NCBI GenBank assembly: GCA_037074705.1
Contig: CM073591.1
Location: forward strand, 163,956,032-164,020,031
Reading direction: 5' to 3'
Length of the DNA stretch: 64,000 nucleotides
Source: Zhengitettix transpicula
Lineage: Eukaryota > Arthropoda > Insecta > Orthoptera > Tetrigidae
The notes below the pieces were generated by a model. It searched no databases. It saw nothing but the letters and a program-made list of their open reading frames with translations, and was not told the origin of the DNA. Positions 34,413 to 46,645 of the stretch are shown piece by piece. Position 1 is the first letter of the stretch. Each line of letters starts with the position of its first letter. A program made the translations under genes and the position numbers.

Positions 34413-37400
34413 GTGCTATAGCATCGCGTCAAGTTAAATGGAAACATTATTAAGAAAATACTACAGAAGTTAAGCCTAGAATCTTCTAGTCGAAGAAAGT
34501 TTCTTAAATGTTTATTACCCGGCAGTACCATTATACTTTAAGCTTCAAATGTGAGAATAATTTTTCTTAATATTGTAATGAAAATTATAAAAAACTGCAA
34601 TTGATTTCAAATATTTTAAAAATTCAATCTTAATTAAAGAGAACCATTAATTTTTAAACGAAGTAAATAACTAGAAATATACTTAAAAGATACTGTGATA
34701 TTGTACATATATAAGGAGAGGGGAGGGTGAAAGAGAGAGAGAGAGAGTATTCGAACGTTCCAAAATCTAATCAGTACATTCATTAATGCATTTCTGCCAA
34801 TAAGTTATATATCCGAAGAGTACATACTTAGTGTTATTTGGCAAATGTTTGTTTCCAATCTGAGTAGTGTAAATGTTTCCCCCTATTCCTGTCAACTGTT
34901 ACATTTCTGATTATTTCATGAGCTGCGTTGCCAGTGGCAGTAATCCAATACCTTGTGTCCGTTCACCCGTGGAAATGACAGCAAACATGTAAATCAACTT
35001 AAAGCCAACCAGCAGTTTCAGAGCTGTAATACTATGTTTCTAAATTAATTTCTAATTAATGGCGTACCAAAAATTTTGTGCAAGTAAGAGATCCAGGCGC
35101 AAATTTTTCAAGTGTCACTACACATCTCATACCACCAAAAACAAATTAATGCTTTTTAAATGTGGAATATTATCTTACAAAAACAAAATAACTTTAACAA
35201 GTTTTAATTTAACGTCTGTTTTGACAAAACTTTACCTTGCCTTTGTTTACCTTGTACAATAATACTAGAAATCTAATAAATTTTAAATACTTCCTCTGTA
35301 GTAAATTACCTGAAGAATATACAAAAAGGTATCGAAACGTCATAATAAAAATTAAAAATAAAAATTGTTGGTATAAGGTCATAAATTGTTTTATTAAAAT
35401 AAATTTAATCTAATATTTCAGTCGGTCAACATAATTTTGAATGAGTACGTGCTACAGCACATAGTAAATAAAACAATTTCCAGATATTCCAGAAGCAAGA
35501 TTGAAAGACCACTGGATGATTATATATTTTTTTAAATTGTTAATATGCTTGGTATCTGGTTACATTTAGTTATACTCAAAGTAGTGAGAATACAATCTTC
35601 AACTAATATTTCAGTAAAATTCCTACTCCAATATGTAAAATTAAATATTAATTCCTTAAGCTAATATGTAGCGTTGGCTTAAAAATTAACTTATTAAAAT
35701 AAATTATTAAATCAATTACAGAATGACCGCACTTAAAACTATTCATATTCTTTTTCCAATTGAAGGTTTAAAAATTATACAATTTATGGTACAGCTTATG
35801 TTCAAGGTATTAAAACACAATTAATTCATACATAAATAAAACCTAACTATGAAAAATTTTAAATTTTCCTCCTCTCAAACATAATTCATAAAAGATATTA
35901 TACAAGAGCAACACAATTGTCATTTAAGATAAAATTTAAGTTTTAAGGTACGATACTTTTTTTTAAGGTGTGAAACAAATATAATAAAAAAATGCAGAAT
36001 TATTTATGTAAAGATTTTATTTATTTAAAGATCTTTCAATAAGAACTAGGAACCTGATTATTAAATAATTAACGAAATTCAAGGAACATTTGGATATTAA
36101 AGGTGTTATTTTGGAACGTATATGTGGTGAGAGTAAAGGGATACTTTAAGCTTTAAAAACGTAAAGAATTTTTACCACTGTTGCAGTTTTTAACTTTATT
36201 TTAATTTGGATAAACGAATATACAAAAAAAACATTCTTGCAACAGCCAAAAAATCTTGATAATTGGAGGTATGAACCAAGTTGTGGAATTAAAAGTTTCG
36301 TCAAAATTAATATACAAGATTACAGGAAAAAGTAATATAAATACAAGTGAAGTAATTCTCCTTGATGAGGATAAAATTTTGTTCAATAGAGAAGCGGCTT
36401 GTACGTTCAATTCCTATTAAGTATAAAAACAATAGACAGACGTGGTATACGTTTTATAAATATGTAATTTATATAGAAAAATAGAGAATTAAAATTTTCT
36501 AACATCGGTTAAAATACCAAAAGTTATTATATCATAAACTATACGAATACTACATTTATTTCCGGTGTCCTCAAAAACTTATATTACAATTCTCAAATCC
36601 GACAGAGTTTCACTTTATCTTATTACGATATTAATCGTGTTTTTCTGCTGGAGTATTTTGGGAAGTTTCAAAGTAACAGAGGTTATTCCACATTTCATCT
36701 TGGGGCATATCAAGATAACGGCCAATTTCTCTTTCTCTAATTTCCCAAACCTTCATAACGGTTATTCGTAGGAGTATATGGTGTTTCATGAATAAATTTG
36801 GCGTTCTCGTGCTATTTCTCTAAGGTATTTTATTTATTTTCTCACAATATTATTTTACGATATAATTGTTTGAAAAGTAATGTTTTATCGTAGTTAAAGA
36901 AAATTTATAAATTGCTAATAATAATAATCACTATAATTGGAAATATGTTTTGCCTGGAAACAAATGTATTGCAAATTGGGGTCATTCTCCCAGAAGCTTT
37001 GAAAATGTCACGACACTAACACGAGTGATTAATTACCAGCTAGAAATGATTCTAGAGAAAATTGACAGCATTATATACAGCTTGGAATACTAAGTTTACT
37101 TATTGCATGCATCGTAGAAACCTTAATAATTGAAACATAACGAAAATATGTGTTTTAATAATGAGGAGTTCCACGAATATAATACCAGAATCTATGATTG
37201 AATTTGGCAAACATCAGTTTTAACTTTATCAATGCATTATATATTTTTCCAGGTTAAAGCTTTTAACAAAATACTGATCTTCCCACCGGATATAGATAAA
37301 TATAAGATAAATTCAATATATTTATTAAAAATTTGACATCGTGTGATGCGTACTTCTCAATTATAGAATTTCTTAATTGGATCGTAAACAGCTGATTTGG

Positions 37401-37780
37401 ACCAACAAAAGGGGAATTAGTAAAGTGTAGTACTTATTTAATATAAGGTGTTCTTAAACTAAAATATTACAGTGTGTGTGGTCTTCCTCTCATCTAACAA
37501 AATATTGAGAAGCATTTATTTTTACAATTTATGCAACTATTAATTTCTTCTCGCTTAGTATTTCTCTGTTTTTCATTTGTATTTTACGCCTTTAATTTTT
37601 TATTACTTACACTTTCTCAGTTGTATATTTATTATTTTTGTATTTTCTTATGCATGTATTTTTTTTGTACTTGAATGTTGTTTTTCTTTTTGTATACCTT
37701 TTACTGATTGATGTATTTCCAAGTTGTTAATATTTAATTTCCGTATTTTAATACAAATGTATGAAGTTGAGCCATAATTT
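34413..37780. other. AT-rich DNA; (GA)n at 34729-34747
   Basis: A purine-rich stretch ending in (GA)n lies at about 34712-34747. Otherwise very AT-rich with no supported gene; a hammerhead-like motif at 35309 is listed separately. Confidence 0.35.
35309..35342 (+). ncRNA. Isolated hammerhead-like motif
   Basis: CCTGAAGAATATAC, a short loop, then GGTATCGAAACGTC. It has CUGAAGA in place of CUGAUGA, a possible AUAC/GUAU stem II, GAAAC and a GUC triplet. No paired inverted arm was found. Confidence 0.3.
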
Positions 37781-37789
37781 GCTTAAAAT

Positions 37790-38291
37790 CAACAGGTACG
37801 TGGATAACTGTTCAAGGAAATTCCTAAGAATTTGACGCTAGACAGACGCGTCCCTGTAGTCAGAGAAGTCTCTTATTAGTTAGGAAGATTTCTAGAAATA
37901 AAAGGATAGTTTTGTAAAAAGAGAGATGATGTAACGAAGTTGGAGAAGAGAACAGAGAGAGAGAGAGAGAGAGAGACTATGTTCGACTGTGGAGGCGAAG
38001 AGCCTCTGTTTGGCTGTGGAGGCCGGTGGTCACATTTTAGCTGAGGAAGGTCGCCAGCCTGAGAACGGCTCAACACGCGACGGGTGAATCTTTCTAAAAA
38101 TGTTAGGGTATTTCAAATTCTACTTAAACACGGGGAACATGAGGTTGACTTCATGTTCTAGAAATCCGGTAGTATTTATTATTCATTCTGTATTTCTATG
38201 TATGTAGTTTCATTTCTTATGTAAATACTTCACATAATAAATTTCTTTTGATTCCTTTTTTTTCTGTAATTTTGCCACATGGCGCCCAACT
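37790..38291 (+). mobile_element. Candidate LTR 3' part followed by tRNA-Lys PBS
   Basis: TGGCGCCCAAC at 38280-38290 equals the tRNA-Lys(CTT) PBS start. It is preceded by ATTTTGCCACA and, about 40 bp upstream, AATAAA (38236-38241), as expected at an LTR/U5-PBS junction. The upstream part contains (GA)n (37953-37977) and GC-richer direct repeats (GACTGTGGAGGC / GGCTGTGGAGGC near 37985-38022). The 5' LTR limit is unknown. No gag follows. Confidence 0.5.
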
Positions 38292-39390
38292 TTAAAACTC
38301 CTGATAAATTTTTATTCTTTCGTTATTGTGATTAGTGTTTTTATTTTAAAATCAATAGGAGCCGCTTCAATATTAAATTGTACTCTTAGTAATGTAAAGT
38401 ACGTTTTCATTGTTTCATTTTTATTTAATTGTAGTTAAGACTATTAGTACAATTTGCAATTATTATACTACAGTATTACTTATACTGTATAAAGAGTTTG
38501 TATTGTGAATTAACACAGTCTCTAGTAACAATTTTTCATTTAATTTATGACGTACTTTATTTCCTCAACCGAGGAAAATAAAAATTATATCTAATATATT
38601 AACAAACACTGGCAAGTTTTCTGTTTCCTTGTTCAGATGTTTCCCTTACGATCAATTACGGTGATTCTTACGATAATTGATTCTATAATTGTGGTACATA
38701 AAGTACTCGTGTATTTATTTTAACTAAAAATGTTATAAGTTCATATTCCGTAAGTCTAAAATATGCGTTAGAATAACTGCACAAATAATAATATCCTGCA
38801 TCTGAGAAATAAACTATTTAAATATTTGCTTATACAGCATATTATTTCTACAGACTAGAAATAAATATCTTCAAGCGTGAAACGAATGATTGAAATGTCT
38901 GTAACGTCAGAAGAAATAAATAATTAAGAATGTGAAGAACTTGACATTTTTTGAAACTCTAATGATTCATTAGAATTCCTCTACAATTCATCATGGTACG
39001 TTTGCATAACGGTCGAGTATTATGTAAAGAATCGGCAATTTACGACCGCAATTTCAATCCACCATGCAGAAAATCATTTAGTAGAGCGAATATAACGAGC
39101 TTCTCGCAAACATCTAACAGTTCTACATTGTTTCCAATTTTTGTATCCTATTGAAACCACAAAGCGGACGGCCCAGTTAATTACATACAGCGTTAAACTC
39201 AACAACGTAATGAGCCTATTTGCACAAGAAAACTTTTCATATTAGCGGCTCCGTTGGATTAAGTAACAAAATTAAAAGTCTAATTTTCATAACAAAGGCG
39301 AGAAGTGTAATTTTCTGCCTGTGTTTGTACTGTTTCAAGCAGCAGCGTGCGGAAACTCGCTAGTAGTTAAATGATCTTTGGAAACTCTTA
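38292..39390. other. No feature recognised
   Basis: AT-rich. No internal retrotransposon coding region is seen after the PBS. Confidence 0.35.
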
Positions 39391-39823
39391 GAAACATAAT
39401 TGTCCTTTCCTTTGGCCGAGGTGCTCATGTGAGGTCATTACCTCACCATATGAGACATAACACTTTGCACACAAACGAGAATAAGGATTAGAGAGATAGC
39501 AGAGTGAATTCAAATAAAGGTTAAATAACCGAATGTAATTAATATTTTTGTGTGTACTTTCCACACAGCATGCAGAATGATTAGTTCGCACTGTATCATC
39601 AATACAAAACAATAAAATAAATAAACTCTAAAATAATTAATCATTAAAAAGAGAGCCCAATGTTTCTTGGGTAAAGTGAAGTAGATTCCTATTTCCAATA
39701 TATAATATATAATATCTCTCTAATCTTCATTCTCTTTTGTGTGCAAAGTGTTATGTCTCATGTGGTGAGGTAATGACCTCACATGAACATAGGTTGGCCA
39801 AAGGAAAGGACAATTATGTTTCT
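39391..39823. repeat. Fold-back (MITE-like) element, about 108-bp arms
   Basis: Arms 39391-39498 and 39713-39823 are reverse complements: GAAACATAATTGTCCTTTCC at the left end, GGAAAGGACAATTATGTTTC at the right end, plus a shared ACATAACACTTTGCACACAA. About 214 bp of AT-rich spacer lies between. TA borders both ends, compatible with a Tc1/mariner-type target duplication. Confidence 0.8.
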
Positions 39824-40451
39824 AATATATTATATATAAAATTATGTTTCCAAATATATAATAATCATAAATAAGGTGCTATGTTCCTTTTTGTTTCTTT
39901 TCTAATGAAGTGAACTTTAGGGAATTTTATGGAATATAAAAGAATTCTCATTTTAAAAATGTATTATTTATTTGTATATCTTATAAAACGCGTAAATCAA
40001 TAAAATTTACAATTAAAAAACTCAGGAAGGAATCACACAAGGTTTTGTGAGAAAACTAAATAGGACTCTAAATTTCTGTAAACTCTGCAGCGCTTTTCAC
40101 GTGTATAGGTAAATTAATACAAACGTATGAAAATTACGGAGCACAATTATTTTTCTCTCATAAACTTTCCTGTGTTTTTGCTATAATATATTTGTTTCTT
40201 CTTTCAGAAATACCAGAAGAAGTTTCAGTCAAACCTCAGCCATAGAGGCCATGCAATTTAATTAAAGGACCAGGTTGGAAAAACCGGATCAGGAATAGAA
40301 TGTTTTTTATTTGTATAAACGAAGATGGCGGTGTCAGCCATGGAAAAATTGTGTTTAACTAATTACGTTACCCGACTGAAAACCCGAGAACTCTTTATAC
40401 ACAATATACGTCGGGAAAACTTACGCTCTCTGTTTTTATATACATATATAT
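39824..40451. other. No feature recognised
   Basis: AT-rich. No ORF or repeat assigned. Confidence 0.35.
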
Positions 40452-41542
40452 TGTAGTAATTGGTAATTAAGGCATTGTTCTAATTGAAAAGTTGAATTGT
40501 AGAGGACTCATTATTGTTGGACGCCGCAACAAACCGGCAATGCAAAGAAAGTATTGTTGATTGGTCGAGAAGGTTTTACGCGCTCAAAATTTACGAGACG
40601 AACGAACAGTCGGGCAGCAGACAGAAAATAGAACAGACGAAAAGACCGAACAGTCAGGCAATGAAAGGCGAGGCATAAAGACCAGCAAAGTCTATTTTAC
40701 AAAAGTAGGACAGTCAGGCAATGAACGGCGAGGTGTAAAGACCACAAAATTCTAATACACGAAAAGTTGAACAATTTAGTCAGTCAGCAGCGAGAATGAA
40801 AAAGGTCTAATTTAAAGAACGAGAAAGTGTTCCAGTAACCAGTACGCTGTTATATCAAAAATGCAGAAACTGAACTAGTCTTCAGTCAACAGACAAAACC
40901 AATCAGGTGCATTTTCAACAAAAATCCACGAGACCTACAAATCCAGGTTGCAGTAAATCATCGAGAATCGACAAAGTTATTTTAAACCAACTAACAAACT
41001 ACGCTAATTAGAGTCTGTGAACATTTAGAGTCTGTGAGTACTTAGAATCAGTGATGTCCCCAAAATTGTGCACGAATAGTTAAAATGAGACATGGGCTGC
41101 CGTAAGTAGAAAGAAAACGTTAAAATCATTGTAAACCACGTTTAAAAGATAAACGTCAGATCGTTCTTTAATTATCGATAAAATGAGATCTTTAATTATT
41201 CAGATCATCTTTATTTCTTGATAAAAATTGAAATTGTTTAAATTCAATCTTTGGTATTATTTCTTCAGTAAAAAATTTCGTCTATGTTCAGACGTATTGA
41301 TTCCCATATAAAGCAAATGTAATTTTTGTGATTTTGTTTATATAAATTCTGCCATTTATCAAACCCAGTTCAAGACCCTGAGATCCCAAATATTTTGTAA
41401 TTTGAATACTTGTTTTAAAATTGTTAATAAATCTTGTTTAATAGTTTTCACGTAATAGTTCTTTTCATTTAAAAACGCCACATAATTCATATCCAGAATT
41501 ATTGTCAAAAGATAACAAAAGCTATCTTTATAAATTATTACA
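40452..41542 (+). mobile_element. E7: LTR-like E-family copy
   Basis: TGTAGTAATTGGTAATTAAGG (40452) to ATTACA (41537-41542), 1091 bp, with AT runs at both borders. It contains a 60-bp tandem repeat (40651-40710 and 40711-40770, CAGTCAGGCAATGAA...GGCGAGG), a GTAAGTAG donor-like site (about 41103), CAGATCGTTC (about 41157) and CAAACCCAGTTCAAGACCCTG (about 41360). It lacks the PBS-like module seen in other copies. The 64-codon ORF at 40561-40755 only reflects the tandem repeat. Confidence 0.65.
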
Positions 41543-41571
41543 TATATATATACATATATATATATATATAT
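41543..41571. repeat. (AT)n microsatellite
   Basis: An AT run at the E7 border. Confidence 0.85.
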
Positions 41572-42330
41572 GTTTGTCAAACTGCCTCTTTTATAATATT
41601 GAGACTTTTATAATATTGAGACTTAATCTCCCAATGCCGGCGGAACACGGAACAGACTTCTTGCGCCGACTCAAAATGGAGGATTTATGCCCATTACTCC
41701 AAAGTCGAGTACACTGCTCTTGTGAGCAGAGTGGAGTTCAGCCAAGGCCTCCCTCAACTGACACACCCTGACTCCTAGTCTTCCCCGAGAGTTGACAACA
41801 GTTAACTGTGGATTGTGTTTCATTTTACTCTCGACGACTAGCATCTACAAGGTTTTTGAAGCTTGCACAATCTATCCATTCCATTGGCCTCAGTGTCATA
41901 GCTCGTGGCTGTCTACTTAAGCCCCAGCAGAGAATTTTGATCAGACGGTTTCATCATTGGTTACTAGAGAAAAATCTCCGACTCCTTAACTAGCTGTGCG
42001 TTTGTTCGACGACAAAATAGATCGGATGACCACATTTGTGTTTGTGTTAGCCTCCGTTTCTAGTGGTTACAACAATCCCGACCCGTCAACGGTAACATTC
42101 CCCGTCGGAACTTTATGAATAATAGGCTAGACATCCGTAATAAGTAGTCATAAGCAACTCCTTCCTGCACGCGGTCTAGCTTTCTCAGCAGTCCCTTGCT
42201 TGTGTGCCTCACAAGGATTCTATCCAGGCTTTCACGAGAGCTTTCCGACCACCCAGCTCAACCCAGAACTTAAAGTCCTATGCCAATTGTGCCACGTGCC
42301 TTCTCGACAGCCGGTTTTTTTTCTCTTTGA
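41572..42330. other. GC-richer unassigned segment
   Basis: Markedly less AT-rich than its surroundings. Short plus-strand ORFs (41502-41771, 41808-41993) have no known motif. It could be an LTR or UTR of an unidentified element. Confidence 0.3.
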
Positions 42331-42339
42331 GGTTGAAGT

Positions 42340-42840
42340 GGGCGCTTCGAGAAACTCGAAATAATGAACAGTAGAAACTAACGCTAAAAAGTAGTTTTCT
42401 AAAATGTTCAATTTGTTGAAGGGATGAAGACCCAATGTAGTGGAAAATAAGTATTGCTGCATTTGTAGGTGACGGATCGTTTGTGGATGCTTCTCGTAAA
42501 TCTACGGTTTCACACAACTCCTCAGTGAGAAGTCAATTGGGGTGGAATCGTACTTCTAGGGCGATAAAATAACATCACCATTCCATGATATAATATTTCA
42601 ACGAATGTTATCGTGGAACAATGCGTTGATCACTCAAGCTGTGTAACATGTGGCACCGTTCTGTTGAGGGATGGGGGAATTCACATCAGGACTTACCAGA
42701 TGAGGGCAAAAAGACCCCTTTAAATAATTCTCGCTATTCCAAATAACAGGATTCACATAATGATGCATGAAGATTTGCCACATATTTTTCTGAACGATTG
42801 ATGGCCTACAGAACAACGCCAAAATTTCAAATAATGTTGC
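42340..42840 (-). pseudogene. Mariner-like (IS630-Tc1-mariner) transposase C-terminal fossil
   Basis: On the minus strand the fragment QQNGATCYTA (about 42635-42670) matches the mariner QQDGATCHTA catalytic block. It is followed in order by NIISWNGDV (about 42575-42600, cf. ISRNGDVNWPPRS), STPIDFSL (about 42523-42550, cf. LTPLDFFLWG) and IYEKHPQTIRHLQ (about 42465-42512, cf. VYVNKPETIEALK). Several in-frame stops and an altered WPPRSPDL region show it is dead. The first aspartate of the pair is N. N-terminal DNA-binding domain and terminal repeats were not found. It would have catalysed cut-and-paste transposition at TA sites. Confidence 0.75.
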
Positions 42841-42849
42841 AAACGTGAC

Positions 42850-43920
42850 AATTTAAATAAAGTTCTGACTCTCTTATAATTTGTAGTCTGTTTTAAGTCT
42901 AATAAAATATATTAAAATTACAATGATGGTCAGTTAGACAAAAGATCTAATTTCTCAATGGCTTCTCGAGTTTGTGTAGCGATTTCTTTGTTTTATTATA
43001 CATATTCTGAAACATAATATTCATATTTCACATTTTAAAATAAATGTTACATACTGATGCGATACAGTATTGTTTTAAATAGACTTCTGTATTGTTTCAA
43101 TGAAAGAAGAAGCTTAATTAATTATCTCTAATAGAATAAGTGCTTTTTATGATTACATTTTGATTAATCTTTATTTAAAATATATTCTAAAGCTTACAAC
43201 AAACCTAAGAAGAAATTTCTTGATCTTTACAGTTTCCTATGTATGTTCAGGTGCATTCAAATAATATTGTTTGATAAAGAATTTTTATCCAATATTTCAT
43301 TGCTAACAAATAGTCAGAAAAAGTAAAACCTATTAACAATGCCTATTCGTTTATATCTGTACATTATAATATAAATTATTTAAAATCACATAATGAAACA
43401 AATATAATTTAACTCCAATAAATAAATCATAAAATTCCAGAACAAAAAATATTGACGAGCAGTAGAAAAGCTGGTGACGTATCATCAGTGCCTATCCATT
43501 ATTAAAATTTAAGGAAACTACTTTTTCATCAAAGTAATAGAATGATAGAGTACAACACTTTACATTATAAAATTTTAAGATTTCTTGGAAGTGTAGAAAT
43601 AACTGATTGCTAGAATATGAGTTTGACTTTCTTCCATAAAATATCCAATGTGTAAATTTGAGATTAAATAAGAAAATGCAGACTAGATAATATATCGCGT
43701 ATAGGTATAACGTATAGAAACGCGGATTAAAATAGAACGTATAAATATAGGCAGAAAACATTACAAGACAATAAATTATGTATACTTATATAATGTTGTA
43801 TCATCATCTTAATTGTAGCGTTTGTGTGTATATATTATAAATTCTATAATTTATACTTAAATTATAATTTCCGAAAAATCATATCTGAGAATAATTTCAT
43901 ATGATGTTTCTTACACCGAG
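42850..43920. other. AT-rich DNA, no feature recognised
   Basis: No ORF with a motif. Very AT-rich. Confidence 0.4.
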
Positions 43921-43924
43921 TAGG

Positions 43925-44280
43925 TGGTGCTCCGTAGACGCTGTTCTTCACCTTGTCTGAGCTGCTGCGACCGTCACAGCTGCAGATGTTGACTCAAGTA
44001 AGAGCTCTGGAGACCAATCCGAGCGAACAAACATTGCAACCACGACTCTCGGACAATCCCTTAATCTTGCCAGAAGGCTACCGATTCCGAGAGCAGACAA
44101 AGTCGTCGATTCCGATTGCGTGGCCACGTCGCGTCGCCGACGCACAAGCTTCCTGTAAGTGTGCTCCATTAGCAAATCGGAAAATGCCGAGGGGCATAAT
44201 AATCTTGAGGGCTAGTCGCCGTCTAATTGACTTCCGGCTCCATCTGTTCGTGCATGAGAACTTCACTTCGCACTGAGAAG
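43925..44280. other. CpG-rich island, candidate exon or promoter
   Basis: This 350-bp segment is CpG- and GC-rich in an otherwise AT-rich region (for example GTGGCCACGTCGCGTCGCCG near 44120). Open frames occur on both strands (plus 43953-44276; minus 43948-44175 and 44078-44302), so coding strand is undecidable. A GTAAGT donor-like site lies at 44155 (CAAGCTTCCTGTAAGTG). It could be a first exon or promoter of a host gene, or a GC-rich transposon fragment. No domain is recognised. Confidence 0.3.
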
Positions 44281-46640
44281 GCGTCAAGAAAAAAGATTTC
44301 ACACACAGCCACTATTCCGTAGATTTTTTCATCACGTTATAAAATTTAAATAAATTAATTCTTCTGACAAACAAAAACTTCTAATAAACATTTGAGATTC
44401 TCATCGAACCCAACTAAAGCCAACATTTAATTTCAAAATCGTGAATATTTTTTGTAGACATAAAAATCCGTTTGGAAAGACGTTATCTCGAAATTTAAAT
44501 TCGGTAACATGAAATTTATACTAATTAACACACTAAATTCAAAATAGAAATTCACTGCAGAAATATAAAATCTATAACCAACTAAAGATCCTCTACGTGG
44601 TCATGGACAAATATGTTGTGGTTAGTGTATATATATATACATATATATATATACATATATATGTGTTACGCTAAATTATATATATACATGAATTTATTTA
44701 CAAATTATTTTTAATTTCTTAAAAAATTAATTAATACATTTTTCTCAATGCAAATGGTTTGAAATTATTTAACAAATTAACTATTACATTTTTATTTAAA
44801 GTAAATCTACAGTTTAGTACTAGAAAATAATATAACTATCTCATTACTTTTAAGAAAATTTATGGTTTAGAAAAACTAAAAAGAATCAATTGAATTCAAT
44901 TTCATAGGAAATGTAACGCAACAGTTATTGCGGGATTTGCTTACATAGTCAATCCCTTAATACGGAAAGGCGTTGAAATTATTCTCAAACAAAATCAGAC
45001 GAAACACTATCTCACTGATACGGAAAAATAATTATTCGACGCAAATAGCCGTAGTCTTTGCAAGTTTTAAAATTTCCACCCCTGCCCAATTGTGCCCCTA
45101 GTGGTGCTAGCCAGGTGTGTCACTCACAGTGTTTGTTTCCAGTTCAGAAAGAATGTGGGTTGGTCGAAATATCTCCACGAGTTTAAATTTGTATGCGGAG
45201 CATACACACACACATACATACATACATACAAATACATATAAACATCTAATTTAATTGTTTAGTAGAACATAAAATATAACTAACAGACAGAACGCAGACC
45301 TGTGACTGATGCAGAAAAAATTGTGTCACTGTTCACCTCAACTACACCAAAAACGATGGATTGGAGGATAATTTTCCTTTAAGCAATCCTCCAAAACCGC
45401 TTATGTAAACTGAATTTCAACTTATCCGACATGATAAATGTAATTTTACAAGTAAGAATATCCTAAAATTTCTAACATGACAGCAAATTCAGACCGTTTA
45501 GAGATTATTACAATTAATTCCTTCCTGGCTTGAAGGGATTAAACACTAAGTTTAATCGTCATTGTGAATGTCAGTGTTCAACTAAGAAAGAAATATATAT
45601 TGAATCGAAACCAATATTATTTTGTACTACTTCCTACCGTCCCTAACCCTTAGGGACAGAACTTCAACTTCACTGGTGTAGTGAGTAGCAGAATTAAACT
45701 CGGTTAGTTATATAAACCCCGAATAGGACACTACTCTCGCTTCTTAACGCATTATTTTCTGCAAATGCAACTCCCACCTGAGTCCCCAATAAATCCTAAA
45801 GCTCAACAACAATATTTTTCCACAACCCTAGGTGTTCTAGTGTTGTCTTTCTCGCCGACTACTGTCTTACTCCCCACTGTGTTTGTTCCCGAATCATATG
45901 TCGCATGTGTAAAAGTTTAGTAGAAATTAATTTGTATATAAAACATACAGACACACAAGCATACTTACATGCATTTTTATATATTAGATTCCACAAATGT
46001 GTAATAAATATCGTTCTATCATTTAATTTAGAAACTAAATTCATTAAACTACTGATAAATTAACGAACGCAGTTCACACACCCAGTCAGTGCATTAATTT
46101 CCCGAATTACAAATTTTAATTGTAGTATTTTGTAAACATTGGTGAATTCATTCAATATCTGTACCGAATTAAATTATATTCCCATACTCAATTGACTGAT
46201 AAACGCATTTATATTTATGTATTTTAAAGTCAATAGTAGCTTTTGTATATATTATAGAACCAGGTTCTATATAATTTGTCAAAGCATAATTAATAGTATA
46301 AAGTTGTTATTTCGCATTTTCTCAGAACGTAATATCACAATAATATAATTTCGTACAAAACGTGGCATTTTTTTAGTTAATTGTTTATCTAGGGATTATT
46401 GAAGTTTTTTATTAGTATGTTAAATTGTGATAATTATTTGACATGAATAAATTGTCGATAAAGTATACTCAAACTAGACTGTATAACATCGTCGTACGCT
46501 AACGTCAAAGAAGACAACCAGAAACATTGGGTCATGTAGAGCGATGCGAGGAAAGGGAGATGATTCGGTTAATTGTTCAGAGAATGATATTTGAAGATTT
46601 GTGTAAAAATAAATGTCTCAAAAGAAAACCTAAAGGTTGA
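44281..46640. other. AT-rich DNA with a diverged direct duplication
   Basis: Contains an interrupted (AT)n (44623-44663) and (CA)n/(CATA)n (about 45205-45232). Segments about 45110-45330 and 45850-46090 look like old copies of each other (CAGTGTTTGTTTCC / CTGTGTTTGTTCCC, then TTTAGTAGAA, AACGCAG and CAC-rich parts in order). Confidence 0.4.
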
Positions 46641-46645
46641 ACAAC

